From an uncultured Roseovarius sp. (lineage in GTDB: Bacteria; Pseudomonadota; Alphaproteobacteria; Rhodobacterales; Rhodobacteraceae): a DNA stretch of 64,000 nt. Where the stretch lies: NCBI GenBank assembly GCA_947497295.1, contig CANMFU010000009.1, forward strand, positions 62,001-126,000, written 5' to 3'. Shown in pieces: positions 43,369-51,914 of the stretch. Position numbers and translations under genes: made by a program. How positions within the stretch are numbered: position 1 is the first letter of the stretch; each line of letters opens with the position of its first letter. The notes below the pieces were generated by a model that was given only the letters and a program-made list of their open reading frames with translations, was not told the origin of the DNA and did not search any database.

Positions 43369-43938
43369 TTGACCTTTGTCTTTCCAAATTCGCAGACTAT
43401 CCCGGTCGGGATCGTGATCCGGAAATCGCCGGGCGTGACGCGCTGGGCGAAATGGGCGTGGCGCGTTGTCGGTATCCTGCCGGGGGCCGGACCTGCAAGC
43501 TGGAAGGTCCTGCGCCGTGATGGCGACGTGGTCGAATATCACGCCGCGACCGTGCCGCTAGAGTTGTATGTGTCAGACACCGAGGCGTATGCGCATGAGC
43601 TTCAGACCCGCGAGCCGTCGCTTTACATCGTTCTCGCTCCGGAAGTGACGTTGAAGGATACGCCTTGGAGGGTGACGCTGGTCACGGCATCGCCCTATGA
43701 GGGGCAGGATTACTGCGACTCGGCCGAAGTCATGGTTGAAAAGGTGGCGATGCCCGAGGGCATGCAGGCGTGGATCGGCGATTATCTGACCCGCCACCAC
43801 GAGGAGGAGGCGTTCATCAAGCGCAAGCAGAAGAAAACGCGCGTCGATGATGTCGAGGACGGCATAGGTGATCCACGCATTGTACAGAAAACCGATGTCT
43901 ACCGCTCGCCGCATCTGCGCAGGGTGGCGTCGAAATGA
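43369..43938 (+). CDS. DUF3305 formate dehydrogenase accessory protein
   Basis: The 189-residue protein has the DUF3305 pattern (IPVGIVIRKSPGVTRWAKWAWRVVGILPGA, EPSLYIVL). It is a fixed companion of alphaproteobacterial periplasmic formate dehydrogenases; its function is unknown, probably in maturation. The start is the TTG at 43369, and the ribosome site is weak. It overlaps the DUF3306 gene by 4 bp. Confidence 0.9.
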   Translation: MTFVFPNSQTIPVGIVIRKSPGVTRWAKWAWRVVGILPGAGPASWKVLRRDGDVVEYHAATVPLELYVSDTEAYAHELQTREPSLYIVLAPEVTLKDTPWRVTLVTASPYEGQDYCDSAEVMVEKVAMPEGMQAWIGDYLTRHHEEEAFIKRKQKKTRVDDVEDGIGDPRIVQKTDVYRSPHLRRVASK

Positions 43939-44525
43939 CCGGGACCGCCGCCTTCTGGGATCGCCGCCGCGCAGCCCTGCGCGCCGAGGCCGAAGCCGAG
44001 GCAGCCGCGCATGAGGCCGCGCTGGAGGCCGCGCACCAGCAGGCGCTGGCCGAAAAGACCGACGAGGAGATTTTGACGGACCTGGGTCTGCCGGACCCCG
44101 ACACGCTGTCCAGGGGGGATGACTTTGCCGCCTTCATGGCCAAGGCGGTTCCCGAACATATCCGCAAACGCGCGCTGCGCAAACTGTGGCGGAGCAATCC
44201 GGTACTGGCCTGCGTTGATGGGCTGAACGACTACGATGACGACTACATTAGCGGAAGTTTTGGTAACGCGCCCGTCCAGACCAGTTATCAGGTTGGCAAG
44301 GGGCTGCTTGGGCATGTTCTGGAGGTCGCGCGCAACGATGAGGTGGAGGCCGATGATCCGGCGTCACTCGACAAAGATGAGATTTTGGCAGATGATGTGG
44401 GGGCGCAGGAGCCGGTGCCACACGCGGATGACGACGCGGCGCCTGGACCACGGGCCGCGCCGCACGAGGCCGAAATCAGCAGGCCGCGCAGGATGGTATT
44501 TCACTTCGACGGGAACAGCGCATGA
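43935..44525 (+). CDS. DUF3306 formate dehydrogenase accessory protein
   Basis: The 196-residue protein begins FWDRRRAALRAEAEAEAA, a charged helix typical of DUF3306, and then has RKRALRKLWRSNPVLACVDGLNDYDDDY, the family core. Assembly role presumed. Overlaps DUF3305 and TorD-like genes by 4 bp each. Confidence 0.9.
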   Translation: MTGTAAFWDRRRAALRAEAEAEAAAHEAALEAAHQQALAEKTDEEILTDLGLPDPDTLSRGDDFAAFMAKAVPEHIRKRALRKLWRSNPVLACVDGLNDYDDDYISGSFGNAPVQTSYQVGKGLLGHVLEVARNDEVEADDPASLDKDEILADDVGAQEPVPHADDDAAPGPRAAPHEAEISRPRRMVFHFDGNSA

Positions 44526-45130
44526 CAGTTGCACAGGCCCATTTCAAAAATGAAGATGAGGACCGCCTACGCGCGGACCTTTACAATTATCTCGGCCTCA
44601 TGCTGGCAGGCCCGCCGGACGACGTGCTGCTGGCGCAGACCGCCGCATTGACCGGCGACTCAAGCCCGCTGGGGGGGGCGATCGACGGGTTGGCGCGAGT
44701 CGCTAAAGTGACCACACCCAAGGCCGCGCTGACAGAGTATAACGCGCTGTTTATCGGTCTGGGCCGGGGCGAGCTTTTGCCCTACGCCAGCTATTACATG
44801 ACAGGGTTTCTCAACGAAAAGCCGCTGGCAAATCTGCGCGCCGACATGGTCGCGCTCAGGATTACGCGGGCTGAAAATACGTTCGAGCCAGAGGACAACA
44901 TCGCCTCGCTGATGGAGATGATGGGCGGCATGATTGTCGGGCGTTTTGGCGCGGCAGTCCCTTTATCGCGGCAAAAAGAGTTCTATAACAAGCATATCGG
45001 CCCATGGGCGACGCATTTCTTTACGGATTTGCAAGCTGCCAAGACATCGGTTCTCTATGCCTCGGTCGGGGCTGTGGGCTCCGCGTTTCTGAGCATTGAG
45101 CAGGAAGCGTTTCGGATGGCGGCAGGCTGA
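44522..45130 (+). CDS. TorD/DmsD-family chaperone for formate dehydrogenase
   Basis: The 202-residue all-helical protein has the TorD features EYNALFIGLGRGELLPYASYY and PLSRQKEFYNKHIGPWATHFF. Such chaperones bind twin-arginine signal peptides and protect molybdoenzymes until the cofactor is inserted. It lies before fdhX and fdhA, both with twin-arginine signals. Confidence 0.92.
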   Translation: MTVAQAHFKNEDEDRLRADLYNYLGLMLAGPPDDVLLAQTAALTGDSSPLGGAIDGLARVAKVTTPKAALTEYNALFIGLGRGELLPYASYYMTGFLNEKPLANLRADMVALRITRAENTFEPEDNIASLMEMMGGMIVGRFGAAVPLSRQKEFYNKHIGPWATHFFTDLQAAKTSVLYASVGAVGSAFLSIEQEAFRMAAG

Positions 45131-45196
45131 TGGCCTGCTGGATAATTGACGGCAGCGGCCACCATTATGATAAAACGACCAACAGGGAGCTTTGAA

Positions 45197-45388
45197 ATGA
45201 CTGACACGAAACAGCGCACAACCCGTCGCAATTTCCTGAAGATCGCAGGTACCGCAGTGCCGGGCGTCGTGGCGGTTGCTACCGGGGCCGGCGCCGCGCA
45301 GACCGCGCCCGCCGAGGTCGATCTGTCATCGCAGGTGATGCAGGACACGGAACACACACGCGCATATTTGGAAAGCGCGCGTTTTTAA
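45197..45388 (+). CDS. Small twin-arginine formate dehydrogenase-associated protein
   Basis: The 63-residue protein carries a twin-arginine signal (TTRRNFLKIAG) and a short mature part with SSQVMQDTEHTRAYLESARF. It matches the small FdhX-type proteins between TorD and the alpha subunit in this cluster. It may be co-exported with the alpha subunit. A GGGAG lies upstream of ATG 45197. Confidence 0.88.
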   Translation: MTDTKQRTTRRNFLKIAGTAVPGVVAVATGAGAAQTAPAEVDLSSQVMQDTEHTRAYLESARF

Positions 45389-45475
45389 TACAGTGCGACC
45401 CGCCCGGCGACATCGCGGCAGGGAGCACATGACAGTTACCAAGACTGCGGCAGCGCAGAAGTAGGGAGACAGACC

Positions 45476-48400
45476 ATGCTCAGGAAAAAGACAAATGGCA
45501 TCACGCGCCGCCCCGGCAGACCGTCCCCGGCGACTGCCGCTTCTTCAAACGTAGATCGCCGCACATTCCTGCGTGGCTCCGGTCTGGCAATCGGCGGTCT
45601 GGCGGCTGTTGCCGCGACCGGCGGAACGGTTTCGCAGGCCACGGCGCAATCCGGAGTAGATCGTGTGGTTGATATCAAGAAATCAGTCTGCACGCATTGT
45701 TCCGTCGGCTGTACAGTGATTGCCGAAGTCGATAACGGTGTCTGGATCGGGCAGGAGCCCGGCTTTGACAGCCCGTTCAACCTGGGCGCGCATTGCGCCA
45801 AAGGCGCGTCGGTGCGCGAACATGCGCATGGCGAGCGCCGCCTGAAATACCCGATGAAGAAAGAGGGCGGTGAGTGGGTCCGCATCAGCTGGCAGCAGGC
45901 GATCAATGAGATCGGCGACGGCATGATGAAGATCCGCGACGAAAGCGGCCCGGATTCCGTCTATTGGCTGGGCTCTGCCAAGCATAGCAACGAACAGGCG
46001 TATCTCTTCCGCAAATTCGCCGCCTATTGGGGCACCAATAACGTCGATCATCAGGCGCGGATCTGCCACTCGACCACCGTGGCGGGCGTGGCCAATACAT
46101 GGGGCTACGGCGCCATGACCAACAGCTATAACGACATCCACAATTCCAAGGCGATGTTCCTGATCGGCTCCAACCCCGCCGAAGCGCACCCGGTGTCCCT
46201 GCTGCATATCCTGAAAGCGAAAGAGGAAAACAACGCGCCGCTGATCGTCTGCGATCCGCGCTTTACCCGCACGGCGGCGCATGCGGATGAATATGTCCGC
46301 TTTCGCCCCGGCAGCGACGTGGCGCTGGTCTGGGGTATACTGTGGCACATTTTCGAGAATGGCTGGGAGGACAAGGACTTCATCCGCACCCGTGTCTGGG
46401 GCATGGACCAGATCCGCGACGAGGTGAAGGCGTGGACGCCGGAGGAGGTCGAGCGCGTGACCGGCGCCCCCGGCGAGCAACTCGAGCGTGTCGCGCGCAC
46501 GCTGGCCAATAACCGCCCCGGCACCGTGGTCTGGTGCATGGGCGGCACCCAGCACAGCAACGGCAACAACAACACCCGCGCCTACTGCATCCTGCAACTT
46601 GCCCTTGGCAACATGGGCCGCGCGGGCGGTGGCACCAACATTTTCCGCGGTCATGACAACGTGCAGGGCGCGACAGACTTTGGCGTCGTGGCGGATTCCC
46701 TGCCGGGCTATTACGGACTGACGGAAGGGTCGTGGGCGCATTGGGCGCGCGTCTGGGAGGAAGATCTGGATTGGCTCAAGGGCCGGTTTTCTGACGCCAG
46801 CGTCGGCGATACCAGGATGATGAACCTGACCGGCATCCCGGTCAGCCGCTGGATCGACGGCGTGCTGGAGGACAAGGCCAACCTGGACCAACCCGACAAC
46901 ACCCGCGCGATGGTTCTGTGGGGCCATGCGCCAAACTCGCAAACCCGCATGAAGGAAATGAAAACCGCGATGGAGCGGCTGGAGATGCTGGTCGTCGTCG
47001 ATCCTTACCCGACCGTGTCCGCTGTGATGCAGGACCGCACCGACGGCGTTTATCTGCTGCCCGCCTGCACCCAGTTTGAAACGCGCGGCTCAGCCACGGC
47101 ATCCAACCGATCGCTGCAATGGCGCGAGCGGGTCTTTGAGCCGCTGTTTGAATCGCTGCCCGATCATACGATCATGGCAAAGTTTGCCGAGAAATTCGGC
47201 TTCCACGACAAGATGTTCCGCAACATCGCCATTGACGAGGGCGGCGAGCCGAATGTCGAGGATATCACCCGCGAATACAATCGCGGCATGTGGACCATCG
47301 GCTATACCGGCCAAAGCCCCGAGCGGCTGAAGATGCACATGGAAAACCAGCACACCTTTGACCGCACGTCGCTGCGCGCCAATGGCGGACCGGCAGACGG
47401 TGATTTCTACGGCCTGCCGTGGCCGTGCTGGGGCACGCCCGAGATGAACCACCCCGGCACAGCGCTGCTTTATGACATGTCGATCCCGGTGGCCGAAGGC
47501 GGCCTGACCTTCCGCGCGCGTTTCGGCGTAGAGCGTGACGGCGACAACCTGCTGGCCGAGGGTGTCTATTCCAAGGGGTCCGAGATCAAAGACGGCTATC
47601 CCGAGTTCACCATGCAGATGTTGCGGGATCTGGGCTGGGACGGCGACCTGACGGATGACGAAATGGCCAGCATCAACCGCGTTGCGGGCTACCCCGAGGG
47701 GGCACCGGTGACGACAGCGCCCGCCGACGATGGCGGCGCGAATGGAGAAGAAGAGGTTGGCGAAACCTCGCAGCAGGGCGAAATGCCGTCGGACTACAAG
47801 GAAAAGACAGGCGGCGTGAACTGGAAAACCGACCTCTCGGGGGGGATTCAGCGGGTTGCCATCGCGCATGGCTGCGCGCCCTTCGGCAACGCGAAGGCGC
47901 GCGCCGTGGTCTGGACCTTCCCTGATCCAGTGCCGCTGCACCGCGAGCCGCTTTATTCCAACCGCCGCGATCTGGTGGCCGATTATCCGACCTACGAGGA
48001 CAAGAAGTTCTGGCGCGTGCCCACCATGTACGCCTCGATCCAGAAAAACGACTTCTCGCAGGAATATCCGATCATCCTGACCTCGGGCCGTCTGGTCGAA
48101 TATGAGGGCGGCGGCGAGGAAACCCGCTCGAACCCGTGGCTGGCCGAATTGCAGCAGGATATGTTCGTCGAAATCAACACGCGCGACGCCAACAATCTGG
48201 GCGTGCGCGACGGCGCGCAGGTCTGGGTCGAAGGGCCTGAGGGCGGCAAGGTCAAGGTGATGGCCATGGTGACCGAGCGCGTGGGCGAGGGCGTGGCGTT
48301 TATGCCCTTCCACTTTGGCGGGCATTTCGAGGGCAAGGATCTGCGCGATAAATACCCCGAAGGGGCCGACCCCTATGTGCTGGGCGAATCGTCCAACATT

Positions 48401-48478
48401 GCCCAGACCTACGGATATGACAGCGTGACCCAGATGCAGGAGACCAAAGCGACCCTCTGCAAAATCTGGACAGCATAA
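45476..48478 (+). CDS. Formate dehydrogenase alpha (catalytic) subunit, Cys-type, TAT-exported
   Basis: The 1000-residue protein has a twin-arginine signal (DRRTFLRG, residues 28-35), a [4Fe-4S] site C72-x2-C75-x3-C79-x27-C107 and the Mo/W ligand C197 followed by H198 (ARICHSTTV). It is cysteine- rather than selenocysteine-dependent. It binds a bis-pterin guanine dinucleotide cofactor and oxidises formate to CO2 in the periplasm. The nearby tungstate transporter suggests it may use tungsten. The C-terminal domain is full length. Confidence 0.96.
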   Translation: MLRKKTNGITRRPGRPSPATAASSNVDRRTFLRGSGLAIGGLAAVAATGGTVSQATAQSGVDRVVDIKKSVCTHCSVGCTVIAEVDNGVWIGQEPGFDSPFNLGAHCAKGASVREHAHGERRLKYPMKKEGGEWVRISWQQAINEIGDGMMKIRDESGPDSVYWLGSAKHSNEQAYLFRKFAAYWGTNNVDHQARICHSTTVAGVANTWGYGAMTNSYNDIHNSKAMFLIGSNPAEAHPVSLLHILKAKEENNAPLIVCDPRFTRTAAHADEYVRFRPGSDVALVWGILWHIFENGWEDKDFIRTRVWGMDQIRDEVKAWTPEEVERVTGAPGEQLERVARTLANNRPGTVVWCMGGTQHSNGNNNTRAYCILQLALGNMGRAGGGTNIFRGHDNVQGATDFGVVADSLPGYYGLTEGSWAHWARVWEEDLDWLKGRFSDASVGDTRMMNLTGIPVSRWIDGVLEDKANLDQPDNTRAMVLWGHAPNSQTRMKEMKTAMERLEMLVVVDPYPTVSAVMQDRTDGVYLLPACTQFETRGSATASNRSLQWRERVFEPLFESLPDHTIMAKFAEKFGFHDKMFRNIAIDEGGEPNVEDITREYNRGMWTIGYTGQSPERLKMHMENQHTFDRTSLRANGGPADGDFYGLPWPCWGTPEMNHPGTALLYDMSIPVAEGGLTFRARFGVERDGDNLLAEGVYSKGSEIKDGYPEFTMQMLRDLGWDGDLTDDEMASINRVAGYPEGAPVTTAPADDGGANGEEEVGETSQQGEMPSDYKEKTGGVNWKTDLSGGIQRVAIAHGCAPFGNAKARAVVWTFPDPVPLHREPLYSNRRDLVADYPTYEDKKFWRVPTMYASIQKNDFSQEYPIILTSGRLVEYEGGGEETRSNPWLAELQQDMFVEINTRDANNLGVRDGAQVWVEGPEGGKVKVMAMVTERVGEGVAFMPFHFGGHFEGKDLRDKYPEGADPYVLGESSNIAQTYGYDSVTQMQETKATLCKIWTA

Positions 48479-48489
48479 GGAGAACGACA

Positions 48490-49110
48490 ATGGCCAGAGC
48501 AAAGTTTCTCTGCGACGCTGAACGCTGCATCGAATGCAACGCCTGCGTTACCGCCTGCAAGAATGAACACGAGGTGCCGTGGGGCATCAACCGCCGCAAG
48601 GTGGTCACGATCAATGACGGCAAACCCGGCGAGAGGTCGATTTCGGTCGCCTGCATGCATTGCTCGGACGCGCCCTGCATGGCGGTCTGCCCGGTCGATT
48701 GCTTCTACCAGACCGCCGATGGCATCGTGCTGCACTCCAAGGATCTGTGCATCGGCTGCGGCTATTGCTTCTACGCGTGCCCGTTCGGCGCGCCGCAATA
48801 CCCGCAAGCGGGCAATTTCGGATCGCGTGGCAAGATGGACAAATGCACCTTCTGCGCCGGCGGCCCCGAGGAAAACCATTCTGCCGCGGAATTCGCCAAA
48901 TACGGCCGCAACCGGATCGCCGAGGGCAAGCTGCCGCTCTGCGCCGAAATGTGCTCGACCAAGGCGCTGCTGGCGGGGGACGGCGATGATGTGTCGACCA
49001 TCTACCGCGAACGGATCGTCGCGCGCGGTTTCGGCGCTGGCGCCTGGGGCTGGGGTACCGCTTATGGTCAAAAGGGCCAGTCGGGAACCCGCATGGGAAC
49101 CGGCGAATAA
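48490..49110 (+). CDS. Formate dehydrogenase beta (iron-sulfur) subunit
   Basis: The 206-residue protein has four ferredoxin motifs (CIECNACVTACKN, CMHCSDAPCMAVCP, CIGCGYCFYACP and a CTFC...CAEMC site) that carry electrons from the catalytic subunit to the membrane cytochrome. It lacks a C-terminal membrane anchor. It starts 11 bp after fdhA. Confidence 0.95.
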   Translation: MARAKFLCDAERCIECNACVTACKNEHEVPWGINRRKVVTINDGKPGERSISVACMHCSDAPCMAVCPVDCFYQTADGIVLHSKDLCIGCGYCFYACPFGAPQYPQAGNFGSRGKMDKCTFCAGGPEENHSAAEFAKYGRNRIAEGKLPLCAEMCSTKALLAGDGDDVSTIYRERIVARGFGAGAWGWGTAYGQKGQSGTRMGTGE

Positions 49111-49151
49111 CCGCGCGCTGCGTTGAACCGCACAAGGTAAGGATCGCCCAT

Positions 49152-50336
49152 ATGCTTCGCTTTTTTGCCGCTTTGGTCTTGGCTCTGGGCCTGTCTGTTC
49201 CTGCCATCGCGCAGGAGGGCGCTGCAGCCCCGCGCGCGGAAACCGGCGGGGCGCAGACGCTTGACGATATCATGCGCAGGCAGGCGCAGCAGAAGGTAGA
49301 CGATGAATTCCGCCGATCCGAAACCGGTGATCCCGATGCCGCCGCACCGATCACAGCGCCGCTGGGCACACGCGGCGGGCAGTCCGATTCCGATCTGTGG
49401 CGCGCGCTGCGCTATGATACGGCGGATGTGACCACTCAGACGCGCGGGCCGGCTGCGCAAACGCTGATACAGGATGGCGGCATGTGGTGGCTGAAATTCC
49501 GCGAAGGCCCGCTGCTGATCTACGGCGCCGCGCTTTTGGGTGGCACGCTGCTGCTGCTGGCACTGTTCTACCTCATCCGCGGGCGCATCCGCATCAAGGG
49601 CGACAAAACCGGCCGCACGATCACCCGCTTCAGCGGGATCGAGCGGTTTGGTCACTGGCTGCTGGCCAGTTCGTTTCTGATCCTCGGCCTGACTGGTCTG
49701 ATTTCTCTATTCGGTCGCAAGATCTTGATCCCCGCCTTCGGCCACGAGGCTTTTGCGACCGTCGCAGTGGGAACAAAATGGGTGCATAACAACATCTCGT
49801 GGGCCTTCATGATCGCGCTGGTGATCATCTTTTTCTTCTGGGTCATTCACAATCTGCCCGACCGTACAGACCTGAACTGGCTGGCCAAGGGCGGCGGCAT
49901 CTTTGGCAAGGGTCATCCCCCGGCCAAGAAATTCAACGCCGGGCAAAAGCTGATTTTCTGGTCTGTGATCATACTGGGCGGGTCGATTTCAGCGTCCGGG
50001 CTGTCGCTGCTGTTTCCATTCGAAATCAACATGTTCGGCGCAACCTTTGCCAAGCTGAACGCAATCGGCGCGCCGGGCTGGGTCGGGCTGGATCCGCTGG
50101 CCTATCCGCTGACCCCGCAGGAAGAGATGCAATATGCGCAGCTATGGCATGCCATTCTCAGCCTGATCCTGACCGCCATCATCTTTGCGCATATCTATAT
50201 CGGCAGCATCGGGATGGAGGGCGCCTTTGACGCCATGGGCAACGGAGACGTCGAAGAGCAATGGGCGCGTGAGCATCACAGCCTATGGGTGGACGATCTG
50301 CGCGAGGCGGAAATAAACCAAGGCAAGGAAGCGTAG
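49152..50336 (+). CDS. Formate dehydrogenase gamma subunit, cytochrome b556
   Basis: The 394-residue protein has a signal peptide (ending AIAQ), a periplasmic region of about 100 residues and five or so membrane helices with heme-ligand histidines (RFGHWLLASSF, WVHNNISW, WHAILSLI, FAHIYIG). It passes electrons to quinone. The long N-terminal periplasmic part is usual in alphaproteobacterial members. Confidence 0.94.
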   Translation: MLRFFAALVLALGLSVPAIAQEGAAAPRAETGGAQTLDDIMRRQAQQKVDDEFRRSETGDPDAAAPITAPLGTRGGQSDSDLWRALRYDTADVTTQTRGPAAQTLIQDGGMWWLKFREGPLLIYGAALLGGTLLLLALFYLIRGRIRIKGDKTGRTITRFSGIERFGHWLLASSFLILGLTGLISLFGRKILIPAFGHEAFATVAVGTKWVHNNISWAFMIALVIIFFFWVIHNLPDRTDLNWLAKGGGIFGKGHPPAKKFNAGQKLIFWSVIILGGSISASGLSLLFPFEINMFGATFAKLNAIGAPGWVGLDPLAYPLTPQEEMQYAQLWHAILSLILTAIIFAHIYIGSIGMEGAFDAMGNGDVEEQWAREHHSLWVDDLREAEINQGKEA

Positions 50337-50337
50337 A

Positions 50338-50514
50338 ATGAAAGCGTTCCTCATTTCATTGGTCGCATTGGTGGTAATTACAATTGCTGCCAACCGGATC
50401 TTGGTCAGTAGCGATTTTTCAGCGCGCGCTACGACGTATTCGCCAGATAACGTCCGGCTTGACGAGCGGGTCGGCTGGCGCAAAAAGCTGGGCAAAGGCA
50501 ACCGGGCAGAGTAG
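50338..50514 (+). CDS. 58-residue membrane-anchored small protein at the end of the fdh operon
   Basis: ATG 50338, one base after the fdhC stop, starts a frame of 58 codons: MKAFLISLVALVVITIAANR followed by a polar stretch ending WRKKLGKGNRAE. The first 18 residues are a membrane helix or signal; the C terminus is basic. Position and composition support a real gene; I do not recognise a family. It could be a formate dehydrogenase accessory peptide. Confidence 0.65.
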   Translation: MKAFLISLVALVVITIAANRILVSSDFSARATTYSPDNVRLDERVGWRKKLGKGNRAE

Positions 50515-50544
50515 GGGCGCAGCCCCGCCCCCATCCGCCACCTG

Positions 50545-50847
50545 TCAGAGCCGTTGCAGATAGGCCCATGACACATACCCGTCCAGCCCGCCGGGCTGCT
50601 GCATGGAGGCCTTGCACCACCGTGTGCTGCCTGTCCGCTCGCAGCTGTAGACGCGCACAACGCTGTCATTGGGCAGCCCGGCAATGACGCTGAAGCCGGT
50701 GCCCGGCCCGGCGCGCAGTTTCAGCATGTCACCCTCCTCGACGCCGGTCACCTTGTATAACCCGCTGGTGCCGCCCATTGTTGCACCGCATCCGGAAAGC
50801 GCGCCCAGTGTGATGGCGGCGAGCGCGCCGATGATGATCTTGCGCAT
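50545..50847 (-). CDS. SH3-domain lipoprotein
   Basis: The 100-residue protein has a lipobox LSGC (Cys at residue 20) and a bacterial SH3-type domain (MLKLRAGPGTGFSVIAGLPNDSVVRV). SH3b domains bind peptidoglycan or proteins in the envelope. AGGAG lies upstream of ATG 50847. It is convergent with the fdh operon. Confidence 0.9.
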   Translation of the reverse strand: MRKIIIGALAAITLGALSGCGATMGGTSGLYKVTGVEEGDMLKLRAGPGTGFSVIAGLPNDSVVRVYSCERTGSTRWCKASMQQPGGLDGYVSWAYLQRL

Positions 50848-50921
50848 GGTGTTCTCCTGTTTATTTGCCTCGGGCGCAGTTTACGCCGTGGCGTTGCGCG
50901 CAGGCAACCAGATGGCATGGG

Positions 50922-51836
50922 TCAGTTCGCAGATAAAAACGCCTGCCCGATCAGCAGCGTCAGCGGCAGGGTAAAGAAGCTTAGCAGGGTTTGCGTGGTA
51001 ATGATCGCCGCCATCAAAGGCGCGTCACCGCGCATTTCTCGCGCCAGCGTGTAGCTGGCCACACCTGTCGGCAGCGCCGCAAAAATCAGCGCGATCTGGA
51101 GCGTCAAAGGGCTTGGGTTGACGATAAATGCGGCCAATATAACCGCGGTGGGATTGATCACAAACTTGCCAATGAGCGACAGACTGATGATCCGAATGGA
51201 TCCTGTCAGTCCGCGAATCTTCAGGTTCGCCCCGACACATAGCAGCATGATCGGCAGCGCCGCATCGCCCAGAATACGGGCGATTTCATGCAGCACCGGA
51301 ACGTTATTCAGCCCGGCGAAATTGAAGATCACACCGACACCGATGCTCAGGATCAAGGGGTTTTTTGCCAGACCGCGCAAGATGGATTTGCCGCCGCCAC
51401 CCAGCTGCTGCGTCATGAGCGTAACGACAGTGACATTCACTACTGGCACCAACAGGGCAGATCCAAGCACCGCGATCTGCAACCCGGTCGTTCCGAAAAC
51501 CGCCTCGGCGATGGCAAGGCCGATGAAGGTGTTGAACCGTGCGCTGCCTTGCAATAGCGAACTGGCCTTGGCCCCTGCCATCCCGCGCCCGAACAGCCAT
51601 CCGCACAAAATCGCGGCAAAGAACCCCGCATAGAGCAGGGTTGCATAATCGCCCAGCCCCCCGCTGAGATCCGCCGCCGAAATTTTGGCGAAGAACAAGG
51701 CCGGCATCAACACCCAGTAAACCAGTCGGTCGTTAAGGTTCCAGAACTCCGTCGAGGGGATGCCACCGCGCCGCAGCCCGTACCCCATCAGGATCAGGGC
51801 AAAGACCGGGGCAATGGCCAGAAAGATTGTCAGCAT
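50922..51836 (-). CDS. AEC-family auxin-efflux-type carrier
   Basis: The 304-residue membrane protein has about ten hydrophobic segments and the family pattern (FALILMGYGLRRGG at the start, ALPTGVASYTLAREMRGD near the end). It exports small organic molecules; substrate unknown. ATG 51836 has GAGG upstream and is preferred to TTG 51845. It follows the TRAP permease by 78 bp. Confidence 0.9.
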   Translation of the reverse strand: MLTIFLAIAPVFALILMGYGLRRGGIPSTEFWNLNDRLVYWVLMPALFFAKISAADLSGGLGDYATLLYAGFFAAILCGWLFGRGMAGAKASSLLQGSARFNTFIGLAIAEAVFGTTGLQIAVLGSALLVPVVNVTVVTLMTQQLGGGGKSILRGLAKNPLILSIGVGVIFNFAGLNNVPVLHEIARILGDAALPIMLLCVGANLKIRGLTGSIRIISLSLIGKFVINPTAVILAAFIVNPSPLTLQIALIFAALPTGVASYTLAREMRGDAPLMAAIITTQTLLSFFTLPLTLLIGQAFLSAN

Positions 51837-51914
51837 ATTTCGCAACCCTCAATGCGGCGTCCAAAGGGGTAGGGGGCGGCTCAGCGTGATGCAACACGTG
51901 AGCGCCTGTTTGTG

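Noticed and set aside
46064..46069. Selenocysteine-type formate dehydrogenase
   Set aside because: The metal-ligand position is a cysteine codon (residue 197 followed by His); there is no in-frame TGA.
47090..48502. A 470-codon minus-strand frame within the formate dehydrogenase alpha gene
   Set aside because: It lies inside a full-length catalytic subunit on the other strand and has no ribosome site or family match.
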